Positions 14,148-23,097 of a stretch of DNA of 64,000 nt are shown here, piece by piece (position 1 is the stretch's first letter; the number at the start of each line of letters is the position of its first letter). The DNA is from Streptantibioticus rubrisoli (GTDB taxonomy: Bacteria; Actinomycetota; Actinomycetes; Streptomycetales; Streptomycetaceae). The DNA lies in assembly GCF_024436055.1 (NCBI RefSeq), contig NZ_JANFNH010000006.1, forward strand, positions 124,001 to 188,000, in the 5' to 3' direction. The notes beneath the pieces were generated by a model that saw only the letters and a program-made list of their open reading frames with translations, was not told the origin of the DNA and ran no database searches. Made by a program: the position numbers and the translations under genes.

Positions 14148-16586
14148 CTACCGGCGCGAGCCCGTCCCCTTGACCGCGTCCAGGGCGTAAACGCACCGGT
14201 CCTTGCTACACGCGTACACCACCCCGTCCCGCACCACCGGGGACCCGGTGATCTCGCCGCCCGTCTCCAGCTTCCAGCGCAACTGGCCGCTCGTCGCGTC
14301 CACGGTGTAGAGGCAGTGGTCCACGGAGCCGAAGTGGAGGCGGCCGTCCGCCGCCGTGGGGGATCCGACGATCTCACCCTGGGTGGCGAACCGCCACCTG
14401 GGCGCCCCGGACACCGCGTCCAGTGTGTAGAGCGCGCCACCGCTGCCGAGGTGGACGAGGCCACCCGAAACCAGAACAGGTTCGACGGACTGCCGGGCCT
14501 CCGTGGCGACACGCCAGCGCTCCACGCCGGAACGGGCGTCGAGCGCGTACACCGTGCCCAGGTAGTCGGCCACGTACACCCCGCCGGGAGCGTGCGTGGG
14601 CGGTGCGAAGACCACCGCTGGGGCGTCGAAGCGCCACCGCTCGCCACCGTCGGCGGCGTCCAGCGCCAGGACCCGGCCGCCCACAGTGGCGTACACGGCC
14701 CCACCGCCCACGGTCGGGCGCACCGGCATGCCGGAGGCGCCGCTCACGGCCGCCTCTGCGTCACCCAGCGGATACACCCAGCGCTCAGCACCTGAACGGG
14801 CGTCGAGCGCGTGCAGCAGTCCGCCGCCGCGGTAGTAGACCAAGCCGTCCACCAGGGCGGGGCCGGACTGCGGTGACTCGAAGTCGGCCTGGGCGCCGGT
14901 CCGTTCCCACAGCAGTTCACCGCTCGCCGCGTCCCACGCCTGTACGCCTCCGCCGCGGACACCGGTGACGACCGTGCCACCGGCGGCCTGGAGCGCGTAC
15001 ACCCATCCGTCGACGGCCAGGCGCCACAACTCGCCGCCGTTCGCGGCGTCCAGCGCGTACAGGCTCGGACCGTCCGACGCATAGATCCGGCCGTCGGCGA
15101 CAACCATCGTCCAGGCGACGTCACGGGTCTTGAACTGCCGCTGTCCGGTGGCCACATCGAGTACATGCACCTCAAACGATGTCACGTACAGGCGGTCGCC
15201 CGCCACAACGGGCGTACCCCATACGTCGTTCGACATGCGGAAGCGCCAAGGGCGCCAGCGCGTGTCCCGTTCATCATGGCCGTCGACGCCGTGCTGCACC
15301 GGCTGCCGGACCGGAGGAGCGGGCGGCTGTGCGGGGACGGACTGGTGGGTCGACGGCTCCACGGCGGGAGGCGGGCTGGCCGGGACCGGTCCGCGGCCGC
15401 GTGCCGTCCAGTCCAGGCCGGGGGCCGGGGGCGCGCCCTGGGTGCCGCGCGGGTCCTTGGCGTCGGCCACCAGCGGGCCGGGCCCGATCGGCACCGAGCC
15501 CGCGAGCTGTACCGGTCCCGCGGGCCGCGCCGGATGGCCGTCCGCGCCGTGCTCGCGACCGTCCTCGCCGCCTGCGTGGCGCCCCGAGGGCGGCGCCTGT
15601 TCAGGCAGCGGCGCCGCCACCGGGGGCGGCCCGTCGTGGGCGGCGGCGTTGGCGGCGGCGACGTTGGCCGCGGCGGCCGCGGCGGCGCGTTGCCTGCGGC
15701 CGCTGCGCTGCTCTATGAACGCGACCGCGCGCTCCGGCAGCCACGCGGAGACCGAACCGCCGTCGTCCGCGGAGGAGAACAGATGAGGCGCCAGTTGCGC
15801 CTGGAGGTCGGCGGGGGTTGGCCGCAGTTCCTGCTCCATGTGCATGCACGACTCGATGAGCGGACGCAACTCGTCCGGCAGGCCCGTCGTGTCCGGGCCC
15901 TCACGGAGCAGCATGAAGACCGTTTCAACCGGATTCGACCCGTGAAAGGGCGCATGTCCGGTCGCGGCGAAGACCAGCGTCGAGCCGAGCGAGAAGATGT
16001 CGCTGGCGCCGGTGACGCTCCGCGAGTCGCGCGCCTGTTCAGGCGACATGTAAGCAGGCGTGCCCACGGCGACGTTGGTCATGGTCAGCCGGGTGTTCGA
16101 CACACCGCTGGCGATACCGAAGTCGATCACCCGCGGTCCGTCCTCGACCACGAGGACGTTGGAGGGTTTGAGATCCCGGTGCACAAGACCGGCGCCGTGG
16201 ATGGACTGCAGCGCCTCCGCCACCCCGGCGGCCAGCCAGCGCACCGCCTGGGCCGGAAGCGGCCCGCACTCGTTGACTATCTCCTCGAGCGAGGGCGCCG
16301 GAACGTAGGCCGTGGCGAGCCACGGCACGGCGGCACGTGGATCGGCGTCGACCACGGCGGCGGTGTAGAAGCCGCTCACCGCGCGCGCCGCCTCCACCTC
16401 GCGGGTGAACCGGACCCGGAACAGCTGGTCCTCCGCCAGCTCGGCGCGCACGGTTTTGATCGCCACGCGTCGACCGGACGCCGAGCGGGCGAGATAGACC
16501 AAACCCATGCCGCCGGCGCCGAGCCGCCCGAGGACCTCGAATGGACCGATTCGCCTCGGGTCGTGCTGCGTCAGCTGTTCCACCAC
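14148..16586 (-). CDS. afsK: AfsK, Ser/Thr protein kinase with PQQ-type propeller
   Basis: 812-aa protein. The kinase domain (about 14-275) has the glycine loop GRLGAGGMG, catalytic Lys44, HRD at 136-138, DFG at 155-157 and the APE-equivalent YMSPEQ. A Pro/Ala-rich linker (about 295-440) is followed by a beta-propeller of repeated units with ALDA..GxxRW patterns (about 445-812). The N-terminus [20 protein letters not shown] and the ending [20 protein letters not shown] match S. coelicolor AfsK as I recall it. AfsK phosphorylates AfsR, whose gene lies 5 kb away on the opposite strand. The GTG start is preceded by GGGGAGGTGG. Catabolic genes separate afsK from afsR here. Confidence 0.93.
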   Translation of the reverse strand: MVEQLTQHDPRRIGPFEVLGRLGAGGMGLVYLARSASGRRVAIKTVRAELAEDQLFRVRFTREVEAARAVSGFYTAAVVDADPRAAVPWLATAYVPAPSLEEIVNECGPLPAQAVRWLAAGVAEALQSIHGAGLVHRDLKPSNVLVVEDGPRVIDFGIASGVSNTRLTMTNVAVGTPAYMSPEQARDSRSVTGASDIFSLGSTLVFAATGHAPFHGSNPVETVFMLLREGPDTTGLPDELRPLIESCMHMEQELRPTPADLQAQLAPHLFSSADDGGSVSAWLPERAVAFIEQRSGRRQRAAAAAAANVAAANAAAHDGPPPVAAPLPEQAPPSGRHAGGEDGREHGADGHPARPAGPVQLAGSVPIGPGPLVADAKDPRGTQGAPPAPGLDWTARGRGPVPASPPPAVEPSTHQSVPAQPPAPPVRQPVQHGVDGHDERDTRWRPWRFRMSNDVWGTPVVAGDRLYVTSFEVHVLDVATGQRQFKTRDVAWTMVVADGRIYASDGPSLYALDAANGGELWRLAVDGWVYALQAAGGTVVTGVRGGGVQAWDAASGELLWERTGAQADFESPQSGPALVDGLVYYRGGGLLHALDARSGAERWVYPLGDAEAAVSGASGMPVRPTVGGGAVYATVGGRVLALDAADGGERWRFDAPAVVFAPPTHAPGGVYVADYLGTVYALDARSGVERWRVATEARQSVEPVLVSGGLVHLGSGGALYTLDAVSGAPRWRFATQGEIVGSPTAADGRLHFGSVDHCLYTVDATSGQLRWKLETGGEITGSPVVRDGVVYACSKDRCVYALDAVKGTGSRR

Positions 16587-16811
16587 TGGCCTGCCACCTC
16601 CCCGTACCCCCGAATTGTTGCAGCCCCGGGCAGCGTCTCACCGTCAATCGCCCCGGGGTACGGGTGCTGATTCTTCCTGGGATGTGCCCCGGGTGCGAAC
16701 CCGGGGCGATTCCGAGCGTGCCGTACGGTACGCCGGAACGATTCTGCGTCTACTGGTCCGCCCACGTTGTGATACAGACGCCGGTTTTCGGCCACGGGTT
16801 GCCTACGCCAC

Positions 16812-17831
16812 CTACGGACACGGCGGCGCTGGTGCGGGACCCAGCAGGTCCGCCGCGATGGCGGCGCGATGGTGAGCGGCGTCACCCCAGGCGGCGGACA
16901 GGGCCCACACCCGCCGCAGCCACAGCACCAGGTCGCACTCCTGGGTGTAGCCGATGGCACCGTGCACCTGCAGGCAGGAGCGGGCCGCCAGGTCGGCGGC
17001 GTCCGAGGCGAAGACCTTGGCCATGGCCGCGTCCCGCCCGGCGGACGGCCGACCGTGTTCGTGGGAGTAGGCGGCACGAAGGACGACGGGGTGGGCGAAC
17101 TCCACCGCGCTCAGGACGTCTGCCAACTGGTGTTTGACCGCCTGGTACGAGCCGATGGGCCGCCCGAACTGGTGGCGCTGGCGGGCGTGGCGCACGGTCA
17201 GGTCGAGCATCGCGCGGGCGGCCCCCAGCAGATCTGCGGCGGCACCGATCGCGCCGAGCCGCGCGGCACGGGTGACGGCCTGCTCCTGCCGCACTGCCAG
17301 CAACCCGTCCGGGCTCATCGACATATCGACATAGGCGAGTCCCCGCCCAGGATCCACCCCTGGCGCTGGATGTATGTACGCCTCGGCGGCCGACCGCCCG
17401 TACAGCGTGTCGCCGTCGGCGACCAGCACGAAGTTCGCGTGCGCGGCGTGCGCGACCGGTGCCGTGCCAGGCCCGGCCAGCCGCACCGCGGGGACGGCGG
17501 CGCCCACGGCGAGGGCGCGCAGCCACTCGCGGGCGCGGCCGTCCGCGTCCACCCGCGCGAGCAACGTGGCCGCGACCGCGGCCTCCACCACCGGCTCCGG
17601 CGCGCACGCCCGGCCCGCCTCCTCCGCCACCGCGACCAGCGCGCCCGCGCCGAGGCCGAGCCCTCCGTGTTCCTCGGGCACCAGCAGGCCGGTGACGCCA
17701 ATCTCGGCCAGCTCCGCCCACCGTCCGCGGGCGAACCCCGCACGCACCTCCCGCGGGGCGCAGCGGCGCTCCAGCACCGCCCGGACCGTGCGGGCGAACA
17801 GTTCCTCGTCGGCCGTCGGCGCGAGCCTCAC
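16812..17831 (-). CDS. Acyl-CoA dehydrogenase, short subunit
   Basis: 339-aa FadE-type protein. It shows the ACAD N-terminal helices, an internal GVTGLLVPEEHGGLGLG, RHQFGRPIGSYQAVKHQLADVL near 222-243, and the C-terminal CLQVHGAIGYTQECDLVLWLRR. The middle beta-domain is shortened. The GTG start overlaps the stop of the longer ACAD gene upstream (GTGA), so the two are made together. In steroid catabolism, such long+short pairs form alpha2-beta2 heterotetramers (FadE26-27, FadE28-29 type) with one active site per dimer. That arrangement is inferred here from the pairing and lengths. Confidence 0.88.
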   Translation of the reverse strand: MRLAPTADEELFARTVRAVLERRCAPREVRAGFARGRWAELAEIGVTGLLVPEEHGGLGLGAGALVAVAEEAGRACAPEPVVEAAVAATLLARVDADGRAREWLRALAVGAAVPAVRLAGPGTAPVAHAAHANFVLVADGDTLYGRSAAEAYIHPAPGVDPGRGLAYVDMSMSPDGLLAVRQEQAVTRAARLGAIGAAADLLGAARAMLDLTVRHARQRHQFGRPIGSYQAVKHQLADVLSAVEFAHPVVLRAAYSHEHGRPSAGRDAAMAKVFASDAADLAARSCLQVHGAIGYTQECDLVLWLRRVWALSAAWGDAAHHRAAIAADLLGPAPAPPCP

Positions 17832-19033
17832 CGGCCTTCCCCTTTCTCACCTTTCTCGCCGTTCGACCCTTTTGGTTCCTTTGGCAGGCCCAGCAGTCGT
17901 TCGGCGATGACATTGCGCTGGATTTCGTTGGTGCCCGCGTAGATGGGTCCCGCGAGCGAGAAGAGGTAGCCGTCGAGCCAGGGGCCGCCGGTCTCCGCCC
18001 ATGGGCCGAGGAGTCGTTGCGCGGTGGCGTGCAGGTTGAGATCGAGTTCGGACCAGAAGACCTTGTTGAGGCTGGACTGCGCGCCGACGCGCTGTCCGTC
18101 GCCGAGTCGGGTGACGGTACGGAAGGTGTAGAGACGGTAGGACTCGGCGCGCATCCAGGCGTCCACCACGGCGTCGCGGAACGCGTTCGGGGTGTCCGTG
18201 CCCGCTTCCTCACCAGCGCTCACCCGGCGGTAAAGCTCCACCAACCGGTCGGCCGCGGCCAGGAACCGGCCGGGGCCGCGCAGGCTGAGGCCGCGCTCGT
18301 CGCCGGTGGTCGACATCGCGACGCGCCATCCCTCGCCGGGCTCGCCGAGCACGTCCGCGTCCGGTACGAAGACGTCGTCCAGGAAGACCTCGGCGAATCC
18401 CGGTTCGCCGCCGAGTTGCCGGATGGGGCGCACAGTGACGCCGTCGGCGGCGAGGTCGACCATGAGGTAGGTCAGGCCGTGGTGGCGTTCGGCCCGGGCG
18501 TCGGTCCTGAACAGGCCGAACATCCGGTGCCCGTAAGTTCCCCGGGAGCTCCAGGTCTTCTGGCCGGTCAGTCGCCAGCCGCCGCGCCGCCCGTCGCGCA
18601 CCGCGCGCGAGCGCAGCGCCGCCAGGTCCGATCCGGCCTCCGGCTCCGACCAGCCCTGCACCCATATCTCCTCCCCGGCGGCCATCGGCGGCAGGACGCG
18701 GCGCTTTTGTTCCTCGGTGCCGTAGGCGAAGACGGCGGGGGCGAACAGGAAGATGCCGTTCTGGCTGACCCGGCCGGGCGCGCCCGAGCGCCAGTACTCC
18801 TCCTCGAAGATCAGCCACTCGACCAGTGACGCACCCCGCCCGCCGTACTCCGCGGGCCAGCTGACCACCGCCCAGCGGGCGTCGTACAGATGGCGCTCCC
18901 ACCGCCGGTGCGCCTCGAAGCCGTCCGGGGTGTCCATGGACGGCAGCGGTTCGCTCGGCACATGCCGCGCCAGCCAGTCCCGTATCTCCCGCCGGAAGGC
19001 CTCTTCGGTCACGCTGAAGATAAGGTCCGTCAC
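17828..19033 (-). CDS. Acyl-CoA dehydrogenase, long subunit
   Basis: 401-aa ACAD with the full fold: WPAEYGGRGAS near 60, GWSEPEAGSDLAALR near 127, TGQKTWSSRG near 155, and C-terminal IYAGTNEIQRNVIAERLLGLPKEP. The usual C-terminal catalytic Glu motif (YEGT) reads YAGT here, so the base is probably elsewhere, as in steroid FadEs. The GTG at 19033 is preferred over an ATG at 19045: a TATGCT -10-like hexamer ends seven bases before it, which suggests a leaderless mRNA, and the resulting MTDLIFSVTEEAFR is family-like. First gene of a two-gene operon under the operator at 19049. Confidence 0.88.
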   Translation of the reverse strand: MTDLIFSVTEEAFRREIRDWLARHVPSEPLPSMDTPDGFEAHRRWERHLYDARWAVVSWPAEYGGRGASLVEWLIFEEEYWRSGAPGRVSQNGIFLFAPAVFAYGTEEQKRRVLPPMAAGEEIWVQGWSEPEAGSDLAALRSRAVRDGRRGGWRLTGQKTWSSRGTYGHRMFGLFRTDARAERHHGLTYLMVDLAADGVTVRPIRQLGGEPGFAEVFLDDVFVPDADVLGEPGEGWRVAMSTTGDERGLSLRGPGRFLAAADRLVELYRRVSAGEEAGTDTPNAFRDAVVDAWMRAESYRLYTFRTVTRLGDGQRVGAQSSLNKVFWSELDLNLHATAQRLLGPWAETGGPWLDGYLFSLAGPIYAGTNEIQRNVIAERLLGLPKEPKGSNGEKGEKGEGR

Positions 19034-19048
19034 TTGCGCTAGCATAAC

Positions 19049-19063
19049 CTGACGGATCGTCAG
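19049..19063. promoter_or_regulatory. TetR-type operator, perfect copy (divergent)
   Basis: CTGAC-GGATC-GTCAG. Toward the ACAD pair it is followed two bases later by TATGCT and then, seven bases on, by the GTG start, so the operator sits in the -35/-10 spacer of a probable leaderless promoter. It is 62 bases from the thiolase start on the other side. Confidence 0.88.
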
Positions 19064-19125
19064 TTTTAAGAGTGCTTCCTCACCATCCCGCGGTCGGCAT
19101 CAGCATCCTTTCTGGAGGGGTTGCC

Positions 19126-20277
19126 ATGGCAGAGGCCTTCATCGTCGAAGCGGTGCGCACCCCGGTGGGACGCAAGAACGGCGCACTGTCGTCGGTGCAC
19201 CCGGCCGACCTGGGCGCGCATGTGCTGCGCGCGCTGGTCCAGCGCTGCGGGATCGATCCGGCGGCCGTCGAGGACGTGGTCTTCGGCTGCCTGGACACGG
19301 TCGGCGGGCAGGCGGGTGATATCGCCCGCACCTGCTGGCTCGCCGCCGGGCTGCCGGAACACGTGCCGGGCGTGACGATCGACCGGCAGTGCGGCTCCTC
19401 GCAGCAGGCGGTGCACTTCGCGGCACAGGCGGTACTGTCCGGCACCAGTGACCTGGTGGTCGCGGGCGGCGTTCAGAACATGTCGCGGATTCCGATCGCC
19501 GCCGCGTTCCGGGTCGGCGCGGAGTACGGCTTCGCCGACCCCTTCTCGGGCTCCACCGGCTGGCGCGAGCGGTACGGGGACCAGCCCGTCAGCCAGTTCC
19601 ACGGCGCGGAGATGATCGCGCACCGGTGGGACATCTCCCGCGAGGAGATGGAGCGCCTCGCGCTCACCAGCCACCACAGGGCGGTGCACGCGATCGACAG
19701 CGGCTGGTTCGAGAAGGAGACCGCGCCGCTACCCGAACTGGCGGTTGACGAAGGGCCGCGCCGGGACACCTCGTTGGAGAAGATGGCGTCCCTGCAACCG
19801 CTCGCACCGGGCGGACGGCTCACCGCCGCCCTCGCGTCGCAGATCTCCGACGGCGCGTCGGCGCTGCTGCTCGCCTCGGAGCGGGCGGTACGGGACCACG
19901 GGCTCACCCCGCGCGCCCGCATCCACCACCTGTCGGTGCGCGGCGACGACCCGATCGCCATGCTGACCGCGCCGATCCCGGCGACCGCGCACGCGCTGAC
20001 CAGGACGGGCATGAGCATCGACGACTTCGACGCCATTGAGATCAACGAGGCCTTCGCATCAGTGGTGCTGGCCTGGCTGAAGGAGACCGGCGCCGATCCC
20101 GCCAAGGTGAACCCGTGTGGTGGCGCCATCGCCCTCGGTCATCCGCTGGGCGCCACCGGCGCGAAGTTGATGACCACGTTGCTGCACCAACTGGAGCGTG
20201 TGGGTGGCCGGTTCGGCCTGCAGACCATGTGCGAGGGCGGCGGCCAGGCCAACGTCACCATCATCGAGCGGCTGTAG
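19126..20277 (+). CDS. fadA6: Acetyl-CoA acyltransferase (FadA6-like thiolase)
   Basis: 383-aa degradative thiolase with all catalytic parts: nucleophilic Cys89 in DRQCGSSQQA, the GGVQNMSRIP loop, NPCGGAIALGHPLGATG with the catalytic His, and the second Cys in QTMCEGGGQAN. It performs thiolytic release of acetyl- or propionyl-CoA from a beta-ketoacyl-CoA. In the KstR2 regulon of mycobacteria, FadA6 lies beside the IpdABC genes and is thought to act in C/D-ring catabolism; context and type fit. GGAGGGG precedes the ATG. Divergent from the ACAD pair. Confidence 0.85.
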   Translation: MAEAFIVEAVRTPVGRKNGALSSVHPADLGAHVLRALVQRCGIDPAAVEDVVFGCLDTVGGQAGDIARTCWLAAGLPEHVPGVTIDRQCGSSQQAVHFAAQAVLSGTSDLVVAGGVQNMSRIPIAAAFRVGAEYGFADPFSGSTGWRERYGDQPVSQFHGAEMIAHRWDISREEMERLALTSHHRAVHAIDSGWFEKETAPLPELAVDEGPRRDTSLEKMASLQPLAPGGRLTAALASQISDGASALLLASERAVRDHGLTPRARIHHLSVRGDDPIAMLTAPIPATAHALTRTGMSIDDFDAIEINEAFASVVLAWLKETGADPAKVNPCGGAIALGHPLGATGAKLMTTLLHQLERVGGRFGLQTMCEGGGQANVTIIERL

Positions 20278-20339
20278 ACCCCACGGCGGTCACGACGCCC
20301 AACCGACCTCTTTAGCACGCTGGTTGTTCCGGCAGACGC

Positions 20340-21131
20340 CTATCCCTCCCCCACTTTCGTCGCGGTGTCGATGACCGTGAAGTGCGCACCCTGGTCGTCT
20401 ATGACCGAGGACCAGCGGCCGTGCGGGCTGTCCTGCGGCTCCGTGCTGACCCTGCCGCCGAGTTCGCGCACGGTGGCCACCGCCTCGTCGCAGTCACCGA
20501 CCACGAAGTAGACCCGGAAGTGTGCGGGCAGCCCGGCCGGGAAGTCCGGCCCCATCTGCAGGCGCCCTCCGATGTACTGGATCTCGGAGCCGCGTTCGAG
20601 CGTCCACACCTCGTAGTCGAAATCGCCGCCCGCCTCGCCTATCTGCTCGGTCTCATAGCCGAACACCCTTCGGTAGAAGGGGTCGACGGCGTCCTTCTCC
20701 CGCGTGTACAGCTCCGTCCAGCCGAACGCCCCCACCTCGTCCCGTTTGCCGAAGCCCTGATGTGTGCCGCCCTGCCATACGCCGAAGACGGCACCGCTGG
20801 GATCGGCGGCGATCACCATCGTGCCGAAATCGCCCACCTGACCCGGGCCCGTCACGATCTGACCGCCTGCCTCGCGTATCGTCTCGGCGATCCTGACCGC
20901 GTCATCCGACGCGAAGTACACCGTCCATGTGGTCGGCATGCGTCCGTCCCGCTTGGGAAGGAGCGCCGCGACGTGCCGTCCGCCGTGCAGCGCCAGGCTG
21001 TAGGAGCTGCCCGGCGTGCCGCCGTCTTCGAACGTCCAGCCCAGCAGCTCCCCGTAGAAGCGCTTGCCCGCCGCCACATCCGGGAGCATCGCATCCACCC
21101 AGCAAGGGGCACCTTCCGCGAACGCAGACAT
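20340..21131 (-). CDS. VOC (glyoxalase/bleomycin-resistance fold) family protein, two domains
   Basis: 263-aa protein with two vicinal-oxygen-chelate repeats: residues about 7-120 (CWVDAMLPDVAAGKRFYGELLGW..) and 125-255 (GWTELYTREKDAVDPFYRRVFGYETEQ..). Similar Streptomyces proteins are annotated as VOC family or hydroxylases without proven function. The ATG at 21131 follows GGAGG by ten bases. It lies downstream of ipdC on the same strand but after a 104-base gap containing a 21-bp palindrome. It has no island-type operator, so it may be separately regulated. Confidence 0.8.
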   Translation of the reverse strand: MSAFAEGAPCWVDAMLPDVAAGKRFYGELLGWTFEDGGTPGSSYSLALHGGRHVAALLPKRDGRMPTTWTVYFASDDAVRIAETIREAGGQIVTGPGQVGDFGTMVIAADPSGAVFGVWQGGTHQGFGKRDEVGAFGWTELYTREKDAVDPFYRRVFGYETEQIGEAGGDFDYEVWTLERGSEIQYIGGRLQMGPDFPAGLPAHFRVYFVVGDCDEAVATVRELGGRVSTEPQDSPHGRWSSVIDDQGAHFTVIDTATKVGEG

Positions 21132-21218
21132 CGCCCTGAGTCCTCCCGTGCGATGGGATGTCGTCTCCTTGGCCACGCTAGCCCGGCAGCACGGCTTCCG
21201 CCCGCCCTGTGGATAACT

Positions 21219-21239
21219 CTGATCCGATCATCGGATCAG
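21219..21239. promoter_or_regulatory. Perfect 21-bp palindrome at the ipdC stop
   Basis: CTGATCCGAT-C-ATCGGATCAG is symmetric over all 21 bases. It covers the ipdC stop codon and lies 87 bases upstream of the VOC gene on the same strand. It could be an operator for the VOC gene or a terminator for the ipd operon. The sequence differs from the CTGAC-N5-GTCAG operator. Confidence 0.5.
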
Positions 21240-22309
21240 CGCATCGCGAGGCTGTGGACGGCGGTCAGCCGCGTCTCAGCCTCGGCGGCCACCCGCCGGA
21301 CCAACTCCGCGCAGGACGGCAGGTCCTCGATGACCCCCGCCACCTGCCCTGAGGCCATGACACCCACGTCGGCGCGGCCGTCCACCATCGCCGCGCGCAG
21401 CAGTACCGGGGTGTTGGCCGCCATCAGCACCTGCGGCCAGTTCAACCCGCGCTCCTCGCGCATCGCCCGCCCCTCGCGCAGCATCGCGCGCAACGGCGTT
21501 CCGGACATCCGCGCGAAACGCAACGCGTTGCGCACGGCGCGCGGATAGCGGAGCAGCGGCCCACCGCGCTCCAGCGAGGCCACGAAATCGGTGGCCAGCA
21601 CGCGGTGCGGCACACCGTCCACCTCACGGGTCACCGTGGTCCCGGTGACGTCCGCGGACAGATAGCGCCGCTGGACCGGACGTGGCACCGGGGCGTCCGA
21701 GGTGAGCAGGAAGCGGGTGCCCATCGCGATGCCGTCGGCGCCGTAGGCCAGCGCCGCGGCCAAGCCCCGGCCGTCGAAGAACCCGCCCGCCGCGACGATG
21801 GCGACGGACGAGCCCGCGAGGGCGTCCACCACCTGCGGCAGCAGCAGTGTGGTCGGCACCGGACCGGTGTGCCCGCCGCCCTCGCCGCCTTGGGCGACGA
21901 CCGCGTCCACTCCCCACTCCGCCACCTTCTCGGCGTGCCGTCTGGCACCGATCGACGGCATCACGATCATCTCGTGACCGTGCGCCCGCTTGATCAGGTC
22001 GCGGCTGGGCGCCTGCGCGAACGAGGCGACCCGTACGCCCTCACGGCCCATGAGGTCGATCCGCTCGGCGGCATCGGGGGCGTCGGCCCGCAGGTTGACG
22101 CCGAAGGGGCGGTTCGGTGCCGCCGCCTTGACCTCGGCGATCGCGGCCGCCAGCTCCTCGTAGGCCATGGTCGCCGAGGCGAGCACGCCCAGGGCGCCCG
22201 CGCGGGCGGTGGCGGCGACCAACTGCGGATAGGCCACGTACCCCATCCCGGTCTGCACGATCGGGTGGTCGATGCCCACCAGGGCGGTCAGCCGGGTGCG
22301 CAGCGTCAT
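21236..22309 (-). CDS. ipdC: IpdC-like NAD(P)H-dependent flavin oxidoreductase
   Basis: 357-aa protein of the nitronate-monooxygenase / 2-nitropropane-dioxygenase fold (FMN TIM barrel). Marks are PIVQTGMGYVAYPQLVAATA near 15-35, QGGEGGGHTGPVPTTLLLPQVVDAL near 140-164, AAGGFFDGRGLAAALAYGADGIAMGTRFLLT near 173-203. In mycobacteria IpdC oxidises a C/D-ring hydroxy-indene carboxyl-CoA intermediate in HIP degradation. Position as the last gene of echA20-ipdA-ipdB-ipdC is as in Mycobacterium. Start overlaps the ipdB stop (ATGA). Confidence 0.88.
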   Translation of the reverse strand: MTLRTRLTALVGIDHPIVQTGMGYVAYPQLVAATARAGALGVLASATMAYEELAAAIAEVKAAAPNRPFGVNLRADAPDAAERIDLMGREGVRVASFAQAPSRDLIKRAHGHEMIVMPSIGARRHAEKVAEWGVDAVVAQGGEGGGHTGPVPTTLLLPQVVDALAGSSVAIVAAGGFFDGRGLAAALAYGADGIAMGTRFLLTSDAPVPRPVQRRYLSADVTGTTVTREVDGVPHRVLATDFVASLERGGPLLRYPRAVRNALRFARMSGTPLRAMLREGRAMREERGLNWPQVLMAANTPVLLRAAMVDGRADVGVMASGQVAGVIEDLPSCAELVRRVAAEAETRLTAVHSLAMR

Positions 22310-23097
22310 CCCGGAACCTCGCGGTCGCGTAGCGAGCGCGGGTCGAGGACCTCACGGATCAGGCGCAGTTCCTCCGGGGTAGGGCCCGCGGTCACGGGTA
22401 CGTCAACGCCCGGCAGCACCTGTCCCGATCCTTTGGGGGCGGCAAGATCAAAACCTGTCGCCTCGACAACTTCCGCGACCGTCACACCGGGGTGCACCGA
22501 GACCAGCCTCATCCGTCCGTCGCTGGTTTCGAAGTCCAGCACGCACAAATTGGTGATGACCCGCCGCAGGTCGTGGAAGCGGGCCGCGGGACCGGGCAGC
22601 GCGGCGGCACGGTCGTTTCCGACGCCGCACACGACGTCGACGTGGGCGGTGAGGACACGGCGGCTGTGCCGCGGTACCCAGTAGCTGGTGGCGTGGTTGA
22701 CGGTGTTCCCGGGGGCACCGCGGGCCCCGAGGAGCTGGCGCTTGGGGCGTGCCCAGTCGCCGACACAGGAGATGTTCGCGTTGCCATACACGTCGATCTG
22801 CGCCGGGCCCATCATCACGTGGCGGCGCCCGTTGGCCAGCAGGTCGAGCACCGCGCGGTACGGCAGCCAGCCCTCGACGGTGAGGTCCTCAGCTGGTGTG
22901 CCCAGGGGGATGTCACCGTCGACGATCAGGGCGAGGCCGTCGGTGAGCACCAGATCCGGCGCGAACGTGGCGCGGGCGAGGCGGGCGCCGAGGGTGGGTA
23001 CCGTGCCCATGGGGCTGGCGAGGATCTCGCCGTCACCGCGCCAGGCCTGCGCGCAAGCGGTGACGCAGACCTCGGCACGGGTCGCGGTGCTAGTCAT
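22306..23097 (-). CDS. ipdB: IpdB, CoA-transferase-family hydrolase beta subunit
   Basis: 263-aa class I CoA-transferase beta-like subunit. It shows GPAQIDVYGNANISCVGDW near 97-115, then VNHATSYWVPRHS and VCVLDFET-type strands. With IpdA it forms the steroid C-ring-opening cyclic beta-ketoacyl-CoA hydrolase (COCHEA-CoA hydrolase) in actinobacteria and proteobacteria rather than a true transferase. The start overlaps the ipdA stop and the stop overlaps the ipdC start, so the operon is tightly coupled. Confidence 0.9.
   Translation of the reverse strand: MTSTATRAEVCVTACAQAWRGDGEILASPMGTVPTLGARLARATFAPDLVLTDGLALIVDGDIPLGTPAEDLTVEGWLPYRAVLDLLANGRRHVMMGPAQIDVYGNANISCVGDWARPKRQLLGARGAPGNTVNHATSYWVPRHSRRVLTAHVDVVCGVGNDRAAALPGPAARFHDLRRVITNLCVLDFETSDGRMRLVSVHPGVTVAEVVEATGFDLAAPKGSGQVLPGVDVPVTAGPTPEELRLIREVLDPRSLRDREVPG

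Noticed and set aside
21208..21216. Perfect DnaA box TTATCCACA (also at 36719-36727)
   Set aside because: Two single boxes 15 kb apart, one inside a coding gene, with no AT-rich element or origin genes nearby. Not an origin.
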